Notes under the pieces: generated by a model
What the model was told of the DNA's origin: nothing
Database searches by the model: none
The model's input: the letters and a program-made list of their open reading frames with translations, nothing else
Translations under genes and position numbers: made by a program
Source: Cephalopachus bancanus
Taxonomy: Eukaryota; Chordata; Mammalia; Primates; Tarsiidae
Assembly (NCBI GenBank): GCA_027257055.1
Contig: JAPVLO010000381.1
Span: forward strand, 1,364,001 to 1,428,000
Length of the DNA: 64,000 nucleotides
Direction of reading: 5' to 3'
Part shown: piece after piece, positions 42,655 to 53,226 of the stretch
How positions within the stretch are numbered: position 1 is the first letter of the stretch
Layout of the letters: each line of letters starts with the position of its first letter

Positions 42655-42951
42655 TGGCTGGGCTTGGTGGCTCAGCCTGTCATTCCAGCATTTGAGAGGC
42701 CAAGGTGAGTAGACTGCCTGAGCCTGCGGGTTGGAGACCAGCCCGGGCAACTTGGTGAGACCTCATCTCTACAATAAGGAGAAAATTAGACGGGCGTGGT
42801 GGCATGTGCCTATAGTTCCAACTATTTGGAAGGCTAAGGCAGAAGGATCGCTGGGACCCAGCAGGTCAGCGCTGGGGTGGCCATGAGCACGCCACTGTAC
42901 TCCAACCTGGGCGATGGAGTGAGACTGCAACCAAAAAACAAAAACAAAAAA
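42655..42951 (+). mobile_element. Alu, derived type, diverged
   Basis: TGGCTGGGCTTGGTGGCTCAG to an (AAAAAC)n tail, directly before copy 2 of the dispersed segment. Confidence 0.9.
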
Positions 42952-42952
42952 A

Positions 42953-43091
42953 ACTGCATACCTGAACAATGAAGATTATAAGCCAAAGAATACTGTAAAA
43001 CAGGATTCTTTGGTGGGAAAGGAGGGATCTATACACTCTTAATCAAATATTTTTCTATTTCAACTTAAAATTCTTTTTTTTAGTACAAATC
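42953..43091 (+). repeat. Dispersed duplicated segment, copy 2
   Basis: Counterpart of 24503-24640: same order and orientation, again right after an Alu. Similarity ends after ACAAATCA in both. Confidence 0.8.
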
Positions 43092-45519
43092 ACTGTGGAT
43101 CCTGACAGAGGATCCCAGCACAGACCACTCTCGACACGGGCCTCTGACCGGAAGAATAAAAGGGCTTTTCACACGTGGTCTTGGGTCTGTCTGCTCCACC
43201 ATGTTAAGAACAGCCTGGCGGGGAGACAGATCGATGCACGGGGTGAGCGTCTGAGTCAGAGAAGAAGAGGCATCCTCCTGACAGAGGTGAGGGGAATTGG
43301 GGGAAAGACAGAGAAAGAAACCCCCAGGCACTGAAAAGCAGTCAGGGCAGGGACTGGCGCCCGCCCTGTCCCATACCCCTGCCCCCTGTCCCCCCCACCG
43401 GCGACTGCCTCGTGCCCTTATTCTGAACCTGTCTACACTTCGCGGTCTCTTCTCCTTCACCGAGACCAGAGACCAACAACAGGCAAAAGAACAGCCTGGA
43501 AAAGCAACGCAAGGAAAGCCAGAGCAGCCCAGGGCCTCTTCCTCACTGTCTCTGTCCGGCCATCACCCACCCTGTCCCGTGGCAGCCACTTGGAAAGTGC
43601 AGGCCACGGCCACAGGGCAAAGCCGTGCACAGCGGCTGGGAGCGACAAGGTGGATGCAGAAAGCCATCCAAGGCTTTCCACTCAACAGAGAGCCTCAAAC
43701 TCAGAACAGCACCTACAATATGGTCCCATTTCTACTATCGTTTTGTTTTTTTCCTAGAAGAAAACACAAAAAACTTTCTTCACAGAGGTTACCCCTGGGG
43801 GTTAGGAAGAAAGAGATGGTGAGACCGGAATCCTTGATTTCCTCCCTGACACCCTTTTCTACCATTACAACTCTTACCAGGAGCAGAAGCATGGACCATG
43901 GACCATATTCCTTTCCTTTTTAAACAGGAAGAAAAGTACTATGGTCATTCAAAACAACGAAGCATGATAACTCAGTGAGTGGTATGCTTACAATATGTGC
44001 CTTTTCCAGATGTACATTAGACGTCAATACAGAGCTTTATAAAAAAGTGGGGAGATCTCAGTGCTCAGACGTGAGATTTCGGACACATTTAATTGACTAG
44101 CAAACTACTGGATATCAGAGTGTAAAATTAATTATGCAGAAGAAATTATATGCAAGCCCACATAATGTACCTAGAAGGATAGCACATACTTAATAACATG
44201 CTCATCTATATCGCTGGATTTTTTTCCACAACCAGAATGTTTTTACACATTCACCTTGGAAATGATATTCTTTCCTATTTGTTCAGCAGCAATATTTCAC
44301 CCAGAGGGCTGCCGTGAGGTTTACGTGAGTATAGTGACCCGACACTCTGTGGGATGCAAGAAGGAACCGCGCGCATGTGCCTTTCAAGGCGCCCGTCAGT
44401 GTGCAACACAGCCCCCTTCCCCCCCACCCCCACCCCAGTCCAGACCCCAGCCCTAAGCCGTCCAGGGAGCCTGACTCAGGAATGCACGAAGGTTGAGAGG
44501 GGCAGATGTGTAGGCCAGAGCTATGACCAAGGATGAAGTGGTGACTCGAACGGAAGGTCCAGGTCTGCAACAAACACGTTCAGCCGAAACAAACAGCAGC
44601 CATGACGCCGCCTTTCCCATGGCCGTCAGTCATCGGAGCACGCGGAAGTCTCCAGCCCAGGGGGAGCTGACACAGACCTCGTGCCCAGGGTGCAGATGGT
44701 GATGCTTCAGACTGTCAGCGTCTGCCCGGCACCTCCCACGCCAGGGAGGGCGTCCCAACACGCAAATGCACCTAGTCCCCTGTGACACACACTTGCACGA
44801 GGACCACAGAGCATGAGCACCGCAAGGACACCCCAGGGAGACAGACTCCATCCCCCATTCCACCGCGGCCGCTCTGGGTGAAATATCGCTACTGAACAAA
44901 CGAGAAAGACTCATGCGCCTTACTTCCCGAAACCTCCGCATTTTGGACAAAAACAGGTATCCGTGCCATCCTGGTCCCGGCACAGACTCCAGCACAGAGG
45001 TGAGCCTAAGAGCAGCTCTCCTGGGGCACCTGTTTAACTGAGGGAGGCCAGGACGGCCCGAGGTGGCGCTCACAGCCACCCTCACCCCAGCTCCCTCACC
45101 CCAGCTGCAGAACTCGGCTGTCCAGCCTGTCCTCCCCCGCCTTCCTTCAGTTCTCCATCTGCAGTCTTTCCTCCGAGTAATGCCGCAGACACACTGAGTC
45201 CCGAAAGGCACCCTCTCTGGTCTCCAGTTAGGAAGAGTCTGACCTGCTGGGGTAAGAAAGTGATAGTGGTAGCTCTGGCCTCCTGATGTCCTCCCTCTTC
45301 TCCAAAACCTTCTGGGACTCGGGACACTGTCATACACACCCCACCTTTCTCATAACACGCCTGTCTATTTCATGAGGGACTGGTGGCTTCTCAGGGGCAT
45401 TCCACCTCAGAAATAAGCAATGCAGACACCGGCTGCGGCCTCTGGGGAAGCCAGGACTGAAGGACTGGCAGTGGACCAAAAGGCCACCGAGGGGCGGACT
45501 TGTAGGAGTGTGTCCAGTT
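43092..45519. other. Intron sequence, nothing recognised
   Basis: Moderately GC-rich at 43130-43640 and 44590-45350. No exon-like feature that I can support. Confidence 0.5.
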
Positions 45520-45860
45520 GGCGTCTTCATCTGCTGGGCTGCCAGGTGCACAGAATCTTACTTTCTCACGGTTCTGGAGACTGGTGGTACAGGATCCAGG
45601 TGTCGGCAGGGCTGGTTCCGGCCAAGGCCTCTCTTGGTTGGAAGGTGGCGTCCTGTCCCTGTCTTCATGTGGCTTTCCCTCTAGGTCTTTCTGGGTCCTG
45701 ATCTCTCCCTGGACAAGGGCTCCCGCGCGGGCCCTCGTTTCACTTTACCAATCTTAAAAGGACTGTCCCCGAAGACAGTCACACGCCAAGGTTCCAGGCT
45801 TTGGATGTCGACAGCAACTGGAGGGACGCCATTCAGCCCGCAACAGTCAGCACCAGGAAA
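45520..45860 (-). mobile_element. MaLR-type LTR fragment (MLT1/MST-like)
   Basis: CTTTCTCACGGTTCTGGAGAC, GGTGTCGGCAGGGCTGGTTC and CTTCATGTGGCTTTCCCTC match the reverse strand of this family as I remember it. Confidence 0.6.
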
Positions 45861-47125
45861 GGAGATGCGGAAGGAGAAGCGGAAGCACCCAGCACTGAGG
45901 GCAGGGGCTTCCACCCGCGTCCCCCTGTGTAGCACCCCACCATTCCTCGGTCTTTCCACCCTTCGATACCAAGCCCCCATCCACATCCGCTCTGGGTCCT
46001 GGCCAGTCTCAGGCCCGATGACCATCCTCCCCATCCCAAACACAGAGCACACACGGCCCCTCACAGGGCCCCTGCGTGCTGGCCACCACGACCCTGCGGC
46101 CTGCGGAGCCCACACTCACCTTCCATCCAACAGCGCTTCCTGGGAGCCACGCCCCTTCCTGCGAGGTCAGGGAACCAGCCCTTCCCCAGGGAGTCCCCCA
46201 CCCCACCCACATCGTTCCGCCAGCTCAGACATCGCCGCCTCAAGACCAGAACGCAGTCGCCTCCCCAGCCTCTGTCACACCTCCCTGTTGCCGTTTTACT
46301 GCTGAGACCCGCCACACACCTGGAAGTGGAGAACCTGTGTCTGGTCTGTCCACCCCATCCATGCAGCCACCAGGGAGGCAGCCAGCACCCAGGAAGTTCT
46401 TAATAAACGCTTGCTAAATCAAGCAAAGAGACACGAAGCATAACCTAGTGCAAACCGGGGATCGTGCAATCAATTTTGCATGGACAGATGTACTCTGAGG
46501 TAGAAGCAGAGTGAAACATTCATGATATCTAAATAGACAGAAAGGTGCACAGATACTGAGAGATCAGTAGAAAGCAGAAATGGAGACATTCTGTTAGGTC
46601 ACACTCCTACAGGATGCTTTCCGTGTCTACTGCACACGTGTGAACGCAGCTCACCTTCCTCTTCAGTCCATGACAGGAACCCGCAGTGTCCCTCACGGCT
46701 TGACTTGGGTTCAAAGTCAACAGGAATTCTTTACTTAGAGGTAAAGAGCCGGATTCCTGTGACGGCTCCAAGCACACCTCCTTTCCTGTTCTCCTTCACA
46801 GGAGGCAAGAAACACTAAAATTCTCGGAACAAGATGTGCCCCACATTGGAACCATTCAAATCTGCTGATAACACTCCACCTACCTCAACTAAATAATGAG
46901 GCGGCCACATGGTCACAGTCTAATGGGACCTAGAACACAAGTACCAAACCAAAGCAGCATCCCACACGTTATCCCCTCCGGCTCTGCACATGTGGAAACA
47001 GGCTCACTGTGCCACTGGGAGTGTGGGGATACAGAGGGAGGAGGACGTACACGAGGAACTGACTACGGTCACCACCTCGGAGGGAGCAGGAAGGAGTATA
47101 CCTCAGTCTCCATGTGGTGTATGGT
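45861..47125. other. Intron sequence, nothing recognised
   Basis: 45861-46380 is GC-rich, the rest average. No supported feature. Confidence 0.5.
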
Positions 47126-47138
47126 ACAGATTTCCTAC

Positions 47139-47435
47139 TTTTTTTTTTTTTTTTTGAGTTGGAGTCTCACTCTGTCGCCCAGACTGGAGTGCAGTGGCCG
47201 CTCCTGGCCACCGCAGCCTCGACCAGCTGGGCTCTGGCAATCCTTCTGCCTCAGCCTTCCAAGTAGCCGGAATTACAGGCATGCGCTACCATGCCCGGCT
47301 GATTTTTTTTTTTTGATTTATTGTAGAGATGAGGTCTTGCTGCCCAGGCGGGTCTCGAACCCGCGGGCTCAGGCAATCCACTCACCTCAGCCTCCCAAAG
47401 GCGCGGGATTACAGGCTGAGCCACCGAGCCCAGCT
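47139..47435 (-). mobile_element. Alu, youngest type
   Basis: Sense strand has CGCCTTTGGGAGG, GGGCAGCAAGACC and GGAGCGGCCACTG. Flanked by AGATTTCCTACTTTT on both sides. Confidence 0.93.
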
Positions 47436-47446
47436 AGATTTCCTAC

Positions 47447-48131
47447 TTTTTTTTTTCATTTTTTTTGAGTTGGGAGTCTCACTCTGTCGCCCAGGCTGGA
47501 GCACAGTGGCACACTCACGGCCACCCCAGAGAAGACTGGCTGTGCTCCGGCAATCCTTCGGCCTCAGCCTTGCAAGTAGCCAGAACTACAGGCACATGCT
47601 ACCACGCCTGAAGGGCCACTGCCAGGGCCACCGCCAGGCGCTAGCAAATCACATCCCCTCCCTTTTCCTGGAAAGGGGCCCAAACCCAGCCCCCGCCTAA
47701 AATGGCGACCCAGCAAACAGAGGGGGCGTCTGAAGCGGCACCTTCCGGGTTCTTCTTCCACAGTTCGGCTCACCCTTTCCCGCGCCCGCGAAAAACCCAC
47801 CAACCTGGATGGAGCTCCGCCAGCCGACCAATAATCGACTGACAGGTCGCCCTAAACCCCCATAAAGGCTGGCGTGCCCTTGTTTCAGTGCTACAGCCTG
47901 ACCCTCAGGTCCTGTAGCCACCGCGTTCGACCCATTAAATCTCTTGGCCTTAACAGGTGTTGAGTCTCACTGTGCGCCACTGTCTTTCAACGCCCAACTA
48001 ATTTTTTATTTATTGTAGAGACAAGGTCTTGCCAAGTTGCCCAGGCTGGTGTCAAACCCCCAAGTTTAGGCAATCCACTCACCTCGGTCTCTCAAAGTGC
48101 TGGGATGACAGGCTGAGCCACTGAGCCAGGC
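47447..48131 (-). mobile_element. Alu, derived type, split by a solo LTR
   Basis: Right arm at 47447-47608, left arm at 47990-48131. Its right flank repeats AGATTT(C/T)CTTACTTTT-like target sequence. The LTR lies between. Confidence 0.92.
47609..47989 (+). mobile_element. Solo LTR of an endogenous retrovirus, 381 bp
   Basis: Begins TGAAGG and ends CTTTCA (short inverted repeat, TG...CA). ACGCC (47604-47608 and 47990-47994) is a 5-bp target-site duplication, and the Alu reads across once one copy is removed. Inside are CCATAAAGG (TATA-like, about 47861) and ATTAAATCTCTT (polyadenylation-like, about 47934). No internal retroviral sequence, so the provirus has recombined out. An ERV1-like origin is a guess from style. 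Confidence 0.88.
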
Positions 48132-48261
48132 CAGATTTCTTACTTTTAACAGGAGTGTTTTGCTAGTGTTTCTATCTTTCTGGTACTTGAACTATACGTA
48201 TAGTCCTGGTTATTCTCAACACATGAAAGCAAAAGGTCCTAGTAACTGCTAATGAGAAACA

Positions 48262-48358
48262 TTTTTTTTTAAAAAGAGGCTGGACTCTTCTGGGCTCAAG
48301 CGATCCTCCTACCCCAGCCTCCCAAGGAGCTGAGACTAAAAGTGCCACTGCACCCGGC
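48262..48358 (-). mobile_element. Alu monomer remnant
   Basis: TTCTGGGCTCAAGCGATCC and CCCCAGCCTCCCAAGGAGC to CTGCACCCGGC. Much is missing. Confidence 0.7.
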
Positions 48359-50375
48359 TTGAGATACTATTTTACACCAGAAAAAAAGGCTGTTCTTCAT
48401 ATAAAGATTGCATCACTTGCATCAACTCAGACTACTGAATGGTTTTGGTTGTGTTTGTTCTCTACCCTCCCCCAGCAAAGGAAAAGACATAAATCCTGTT
48501 TTATGAGTCTCAATTATTTTATATACATGGCAAGACTCAAGTTCAGCTGAGCTTCTTAGCAAGTAATTCTTTTTATGCTAAAGAAGAAACACGAAGTAAA
48601 TTAGAAAAGTCATATAAACCAGAAAAATAATACTGACATAATAAGAAATCTCCCAATAATTTACGTGAGAAAAGTAAAATTCAATTTTGGGAGCTTAGCA
48701 GTTCAGAAAAGTGAAAATTCACTCAAGCGGCATTCCGTAGTCAATTTCTTTACTACAAAGAAAACCTAAAACTCAAAGGACAGCTTGACCGAATACACTT
48801 TTTTAATTCAAAGGACATTAAGCTGAAGGCCTGAGTCTCTCCTCAAATTCCACTTTATCAGTGATCAAACATTCAGAGCATTCCTCACAATAGGTAAGGC
48901 AATGTGTCAACAGCTGAGACATAGGAATCCTACTCATTGCCAGGAGCCATGTCCTCCCCAGTCTAATTAACAGGAAAACAAAACCTCTCCAAAGATGCAA
49001 ATCTACCCCTTTATTAAGCTAAGCAGACCTGGGTCAGGTGTCTCAGAAATTATCGACTTGATCCCTGGTTCTGAGGCTAAAATATTCATGAGTCCCTAAA
49101 CACGAGTCAAGGTACCAAGGGCACCATAAGTCAGTCAATCTCACAACATGTGGGTTCCAAATAAGGAACAAAAACCTCCTAACCCAAAGCTCTGCATCCT
49201 TTTAATAGATAAGTCAACAGAAACCTAATAGCTTAGTGATGAAACCCAGTTTTCTAGGGATTAAAACGCTTTATGTACTTTACATCTAGAGGCAAACACT
49301 TGCATTTGTAAGAGATAAGCTTGAGAGGGAAGTAATGGAACCTCTCTGTGAGAGCTGTCTGACACCCACATCTGCAGATGTACACTGTCGGATGCCTCCC
49401 CAATGGTCAGTTCCTGCCTTCAGTGAAAGAAGTCAGTTTTGCGTATTCGCTATGAATATTTGAGAAAAATATTCTCATTCGGGTTAACTGTTGTTTAGAA
49501 GCCTCTATACCAATATCAAAATTGCTTCTTCCCATAAAAATGGAATTGTTTTAATTATCTGATGCCTGTGACTACTTTGTATTTTCATAAGCACGAGAAA
49601 AGCACACCTCATCAGGGAGCCATCACTTGCAAGGGAATTTATATTTATTTGGATTCTGAAAATTTTGTGTGACACTTGTGATAGCTGTCCCAATAATCAG
49701 CTTCATCTAAAATTCTTTCAGCCCAAACCCAAATCCCAAGAAAAATCATTTTGACTGAAAGATTTCATTTCACTCACTGTAAACTCCAACATAAGCCAGA
49801 TGTTTCAGCAGTCCTAAATGACATTTTGTTGCTACAGCAACAAAACTCTGCTACCTGTGGCCATGATTTGTTAAAAATTCCTCCAATGAGTAAATCCTGT
49901 GCCGTGTATTCATAAAGCCAATAGAATGACTCAAAGCAGCATAAAAATGAAGACTTGATTTCCTGCTTACCATTTACCCACACACATACTTGCAACATAT
50001 ATGCAGGCACGTATGCCCCCCCCCACACGTGATGATTCTCAACTCCACCAAAACTGTAAAACCATACCAAGTTTCCATTTTCAAATGGGCACAAGACAAC
50101 GGCTGTGTTTCACTGAAGATTTCACCAAGTAACTGCTCCTTGTTTCCCAGAATATATCTTAATAGAGATGTATTTAGAGAGAATCTTCCAAACAAACAAA
50201 CAAAAAATACTACCTGCGCCCAATCTCCCCCCAAGATGGAAAAACAAGACACTGAGCTAGGCTCTCCCTCTGTCCCAGCGCCCAAGGCTTCTGAAGCCAC
50301 GCCTGACTCCGCACCAAGCCGAAGAGTCAGGACAGACGCAGACCCCATCACCTCTGCCCAGCCCCGCCGGCAGGT
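48359..50375. other. Intron start, unique sequence
   Basis: About 2 kb of AT-rich DNA without interspersed repeats next to the SH3RF1 exon. The lack of Alus could reflect constraint, but no element is recognised. Confidence 0.55.
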
Positions 50376-50381
50376 ACTCAC

Positions 50382-50774
50382 CCTCACCGGGGGGCTCCAG
50401 GCTTGCACCCGGGGCTGCTGCCCGCCCTGGGAGCTCGGCAGGTCCTTCGGGCTGCAGTTCGCCGCAGCACTGCTCGGGGCCCTCACCGCGGCCGTGCAGC
50501 TGGTGCCGGCGCCGCCGCTGGGGCCGGGCTTCCACGGCCTCTGCTTGATGCCGTCCAGCAGTCTGACCAGCAGGATGTTGCTGGGGAGCTCCTCCACCCC
50601 CGAGCCCACCAGGGTCCTGCACTCCGGACATCGCAGCTCGTTCCGGGAGCCCACGATCCCCAGCAAACAGCGCTTGCAGAACGTGTGCTGGCAGGGCAGG
50701 ACCTTGGCCGAGGCGTCCAGGCGCTCCAGACACACGGGACACTCCAGAAGGTCCAGCAGGGCAGACTCGTCCAT
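50382..50774 (-). CDS. SH3RF1: SH3RF1 (POSH) first coding exon, N-terminal RING domain
   Basis: This exon encodes the first 131 residues of POSH, a RING-type E3 ubiquitin ligase and multi-SH3 scaffold for Rac/JNK signalling and trafficking (family knowledge). The protein starts [22 protein letters not shown]3HC4 RING is complete: Cys12, Cys15, Cys28, His30, Cys33, Cys36, Cys49, Cys52. A Ser/Gly/Ala-rich linker follows and ends in [13 protein letters not shown]. The reading frame then meets GTGAGT (50381-50376), a strong splice donor at the point where the human protein continues towards its first SH3 domain. The exon ends on a codon boundary. The start ATG has G at -3 and G at +4. The open frame continues to 49974, but that part is intron read-through without SH3 similarity. 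The four SH3 domains lie on exons outside the window. Recognition rests on near-identity of the RING to human SH3RF1 as I remember it; the linker differs at roughly ten positions. Confidence 0.95.
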
Positions 50775-50785
50775 CTCCGTCCGCT

Positions 50786-50842
50786 TCAGGAGAAAGCAGC
50801 TTCAGGAAGGCACAGCCGGCGCGCGTCCCTTCGCCCAGTCAT
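50786..50842 (-). promoter_or_regulatory. SH3RF1 upstream ORF 2 (18 codons)
   Basis: Its ATG overlaps the stop of upstream ORF 1. It encodes 18 residues (starts MTGRRDARR) and stops at TGA 11 nt before the SH3RF1 ATG. The start context is weak (C at -3, A at +4), so use would depend on reinitiation or leaky scanning. Confidence 0.5.
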
Positions 50843-50853
50843 GTGACGTCCAT
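50839..50853 (-). promoter_or_regulatory. SH3RF1 upstream ORF 1 (4 codons)
   Basis: ATG GAC GTC ACA TGA encodes MDVT. Its start has G at -3 and G at +4, a context as good as that of the main start. The stop overlaps the ATG of upstream ORF 2 as ATGA. A regulatory role is inferred from position. Confidence 0.55.
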
Positions 50854-52286
50854 CTCAGACTTGCCCTGGGGTGGGGGAGAAGCCAGCGTGTTATCCGGGG
50901 ACGAGGCCCCGGCGAGCCAGGCCCCCGCGGGGACACGGCCCCCTCTCGGGCGGGGCGGCTCTGCCCTGGAACTCGCTCCCAACTCCAGAGTCAGCCACTA
51001 GCAGCACCCGAGGCAGGCGGTTTCGACAGTTCGGGGTCGACCCCGAACATGCCCGGGCGCCTGGGCAGGGAGAGGCGTGCCGTGTGGCACGGATTCCTGG
51101 CCAAGCGGGGCTTGCGGGGGAGGCGAGAACCCGGCCGCTTGAGCTCTGCGGGCGGCCCTCGCGGCCACTCCACGGGAAGCGGCCGCGCCAGCGCGCCCCC
51201 TCCCCGGGATGGCCAAGCGAGCGAGCGGCGTCCCCAGCGTCCCACCCACTCCGGGGCGAGGAAGCCCGGCCCGGGGCCACCCACGCCGCCTCCCGGGTCC
51301 CGCGCACGGAGATGTCGCCGCGCCGGGGGCGGCTCAAGGACAGGACCCCACCCCGGAAGCGGCGGACAGCGGGCGCCGGGCGCCCTCGGGGCGGCGGCGC
51401 CCCAGACGGGAGCTCCCCGCCCCTTCGGAGACCGGGCGAGATCCTCGGGAGAGAGGGGCCGGGCCCCCGAGGGAGTCGCCGCTTGCCGCGCCCCCGCCGC
51501 CCCGGGCGAGTGTCAACGTGGACGCCGGGGAGGGCGAGGCGGCGGGCCGCGGGCGGCGGGGCCGGGCTGAGCCCCGCGCGAGTCCCGCCGCCGGCGCCGC
51601 GGACCCGCCGGGCGGCCGCCCGCGGCCGGTCCCGCCGCCCCACGCCGCGGGGGAGGCGAGCTGCCGAAGTCGCCGCGGGCGCGGCTGCCGCGGCGGGGGC
51701 GGCCGCCCGGGCCCCGGGCCGCGCGCGCGGCCCGCCGCCCCCGTCCCCGCAGCCGCGGCCGGCCCCGAGCGCCGGCGCCTTCCCGCCCGGAGGAGGCGGA
51801 GGCCGCGGCCCCGCGCCCGCAGCCCGGGCCGGCCGGCGGCCGCGTCCCGGTCCTACCTCGCGCGGCGCCCGCTCTTTGTCCCGGCCCGCCGCGCGGAGGC
51901 CGAGCCGCCCGGGCGTCCTGCCGCCGGCCGGGCTCGCGCCGCCGCCCCCGCGCGCGCCGCCGCCGCCCACTTTCTCCGCCCGCAGGGAGAGGCGCGGGGG
52001 GAGCGGCGGGGAGGGCGGCGCGGAGGGGGCGGCGGGGGAGGCGGAGGCGGGGGGCGGAGCCGCGGCGGGAGGCGGGCCGCCGCAGCCCGGCGAGGCCCCG
52101 CCCCGCGCCGCGGCGCCCCCCGCCCCCCGCGGGGCACCTGCGCGGGGCGGGGCCTGAGGACGCCGGCCACGCGGGGAGCCCGGCCGCGCCGCCCGAGGGT
52201 CGCGCGGGCGGAGGCGCCGCCGGGGGGCGGGGCCGGGCCGGCGGCCGGGCGTGCCCTCCGGCCCCGGCCGGCGGCCCCTGCGCCCC

Positions 52287-52615
52287 CCGCGGCGGGGAGG
52301 GCTGGGAGGCGAGCGCGGCGCCGCCGGACCCGGGGAGGGGTGGGCCCGGCGTCCGCCTCGCCGGCCCCCGCCCGCGCCCGTGGCCCCGGACACACCTGGC
52401 GGCGGGGGGGCCGGCCCCGCTCACCGTGGGGGGGCGGCCGGGGCGCCGCGGCGGGGAGGGCTGGGAGGCGAGCGCGGCGCCGCCGGACCCGGGGAGGGGT
52501 GGGCCCGGCGTCCGCCTCGCCGGCCCCCGCCCGCGCCCGTGGCCCCGGACACACCTGGCGGCGGGGGGGCCGGCCCCGCTCACCGTGGGGGGGCGGCCGG
52601 GGCGCCGCGGCGGGG
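52287..52615. repeat. Exact 159-bp tandem duplication in the CpG island
   Basis: The block starting CCGCGGCGGGGAGG at 52287 recurs at 52446 with the same order of landmarks (ACACACCTGG, GCTCACCGTGGG, GCGGCCGGGGCGCC). The match runs about ten bases into a third unit, to 52615. I see no mismatch between the copies. The period is a multiple of three, so every frame repeats 53 codons. Confidence 0.9.
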
Positions 52616-52745
52616 GCTTGCCCTGCTCGGGACGCTCAGAGCCCGGCCTGGAGTGGGCGGGCACCTGAAGCCGGCGAGGCCCGTGACCCTCCGCTGACCT
52701 CCGCCTGGGTCCCCGGCGTGCGGCTGCCCGCCGCAGTGTCCTTTC

Positions 52746-52923
52746 GAAGAGCTTGCTGTCGGTAGGTTTGCAGGTTCTTAGACTGGATTTTGAGGAAAAA
52801 CAAGTTGAAATGTTGCTACTGATCAGCAGTTACTGCTTTATTTGCGTTTACCATCAATTTGCAAAACGTTATTCTGAATATCCTTCCTCAAAAGTGGGCA
52901 GACACTGGGTGGAAATAAGAAAG
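52746..52923. other. Upstream flank of the CpG island
   Basis: Base composition drops sharply to AT-rich. Presumed intergenic DNA upstream of SH3RF1. Confidence 0.55.
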
Positions 52924-53226
52924 GAGCCGGGCGCCGTGGCTCACGCCTGTAATCCCAGCACTTTGGGAGGCCGAGGCGAGAGGACTGCCTGAGCTCAGGG
53001 GTTCGGGACCAGCCTGGGCAACATGGCCAGACCTCGTCGCTACAATCAATCAAAAAATTAGCCGGGTGTGGTGGCACGCATCTGTGGTTCCAGCTACTTG
53101 GAAGGATGAGAAGGATCGCCTGAGCCCAGCAGGTGGAGGCTGCGGTGGCTGTGAGTGTGCCCCCACACTCCGGCCTGGGCAGCAGAGTGAGACTCTGACT
53201 CAAGAGGAAAAAAAGAAAGAAAAGAA
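52924..53226 (+). mobile_element. Alu, derived type with ancestral 5' end
   Basis: GAGCCGGGCGCCGTGGCTCA then CGCCTGTAATCC, so it keeps the ancestral CACGCC, while the rest has derived features. An early step in the local series. Confidence 0.92.

Larger units (their letters stand above)
50775..50865 (-). other. SH3RF1: SH3RF1 5' UTR part of the first coding exon
   Basis: About 91 nt lie between a probable splice acceptor and the start codon. On the minus strand a pyrimidine-rich tract (CTTCTCCCCCACCCCAG) ends in AG at 50867-50866, and GGATAACAC about 30 nt upstream could be the branch site. Human SH3RF1 also has a noncoding first exon, as I recall. This leader holds two short upstream ORFs. 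Confidence 0.7.
50370..52745 (-). promoter_or_regulatory. SH3RF1: CpG island with SH3RF1 promoter and unresolved exon 1
   Basis: Roughly 2.4 kb of very GC- and CpG-dense DNA with many GGGCGG-type boxes and no interspersed repeats, in contrast to the Alu-rich flanks. It covers the first coding exon and the DNA upstream of it, as expected for a housekeeping-type promoter. I see no TATA box that stands out. Minus-strand donor candidates for exon 1 include CGAG/GTAGGA (GT at 51856-51855), CGCAG/GTGCCC near 52137, and CCAG/GTGTGT and ACG/GTGAGC, the last two present twice because of the 159-bp duplication. The transcription start cannot be fixed from sequence alone. Long open frames here come from GC bias. 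Confidence 0.85.

Noticed and set aside
49974..50381. Continuation of the SH3RF1 frame beyond WSPPVR
   Set aside because: A strong GTGAGT donor is at the point where human POSH continues towards its first SH3 domain; the extra 135 residues have no SH3 similarity.
49990..51570. Long plus-strand open frame (526 codons) antisense to the SH3RF1 exon
   Set aside because: It runs through the CpG island where GC bias removes stops; its content is Arg/Pro/Gly-rich without domains, and the opposite strand carries the real RING exon.
50891..52765. Several 380-520 codon open frames on both strands of the CpG island
   Set aside because: Overlapping frames on both strands at once and proline/arginine/glycine composition show GC bias. 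The 53-codon repeats come from the 159-bp duplication.
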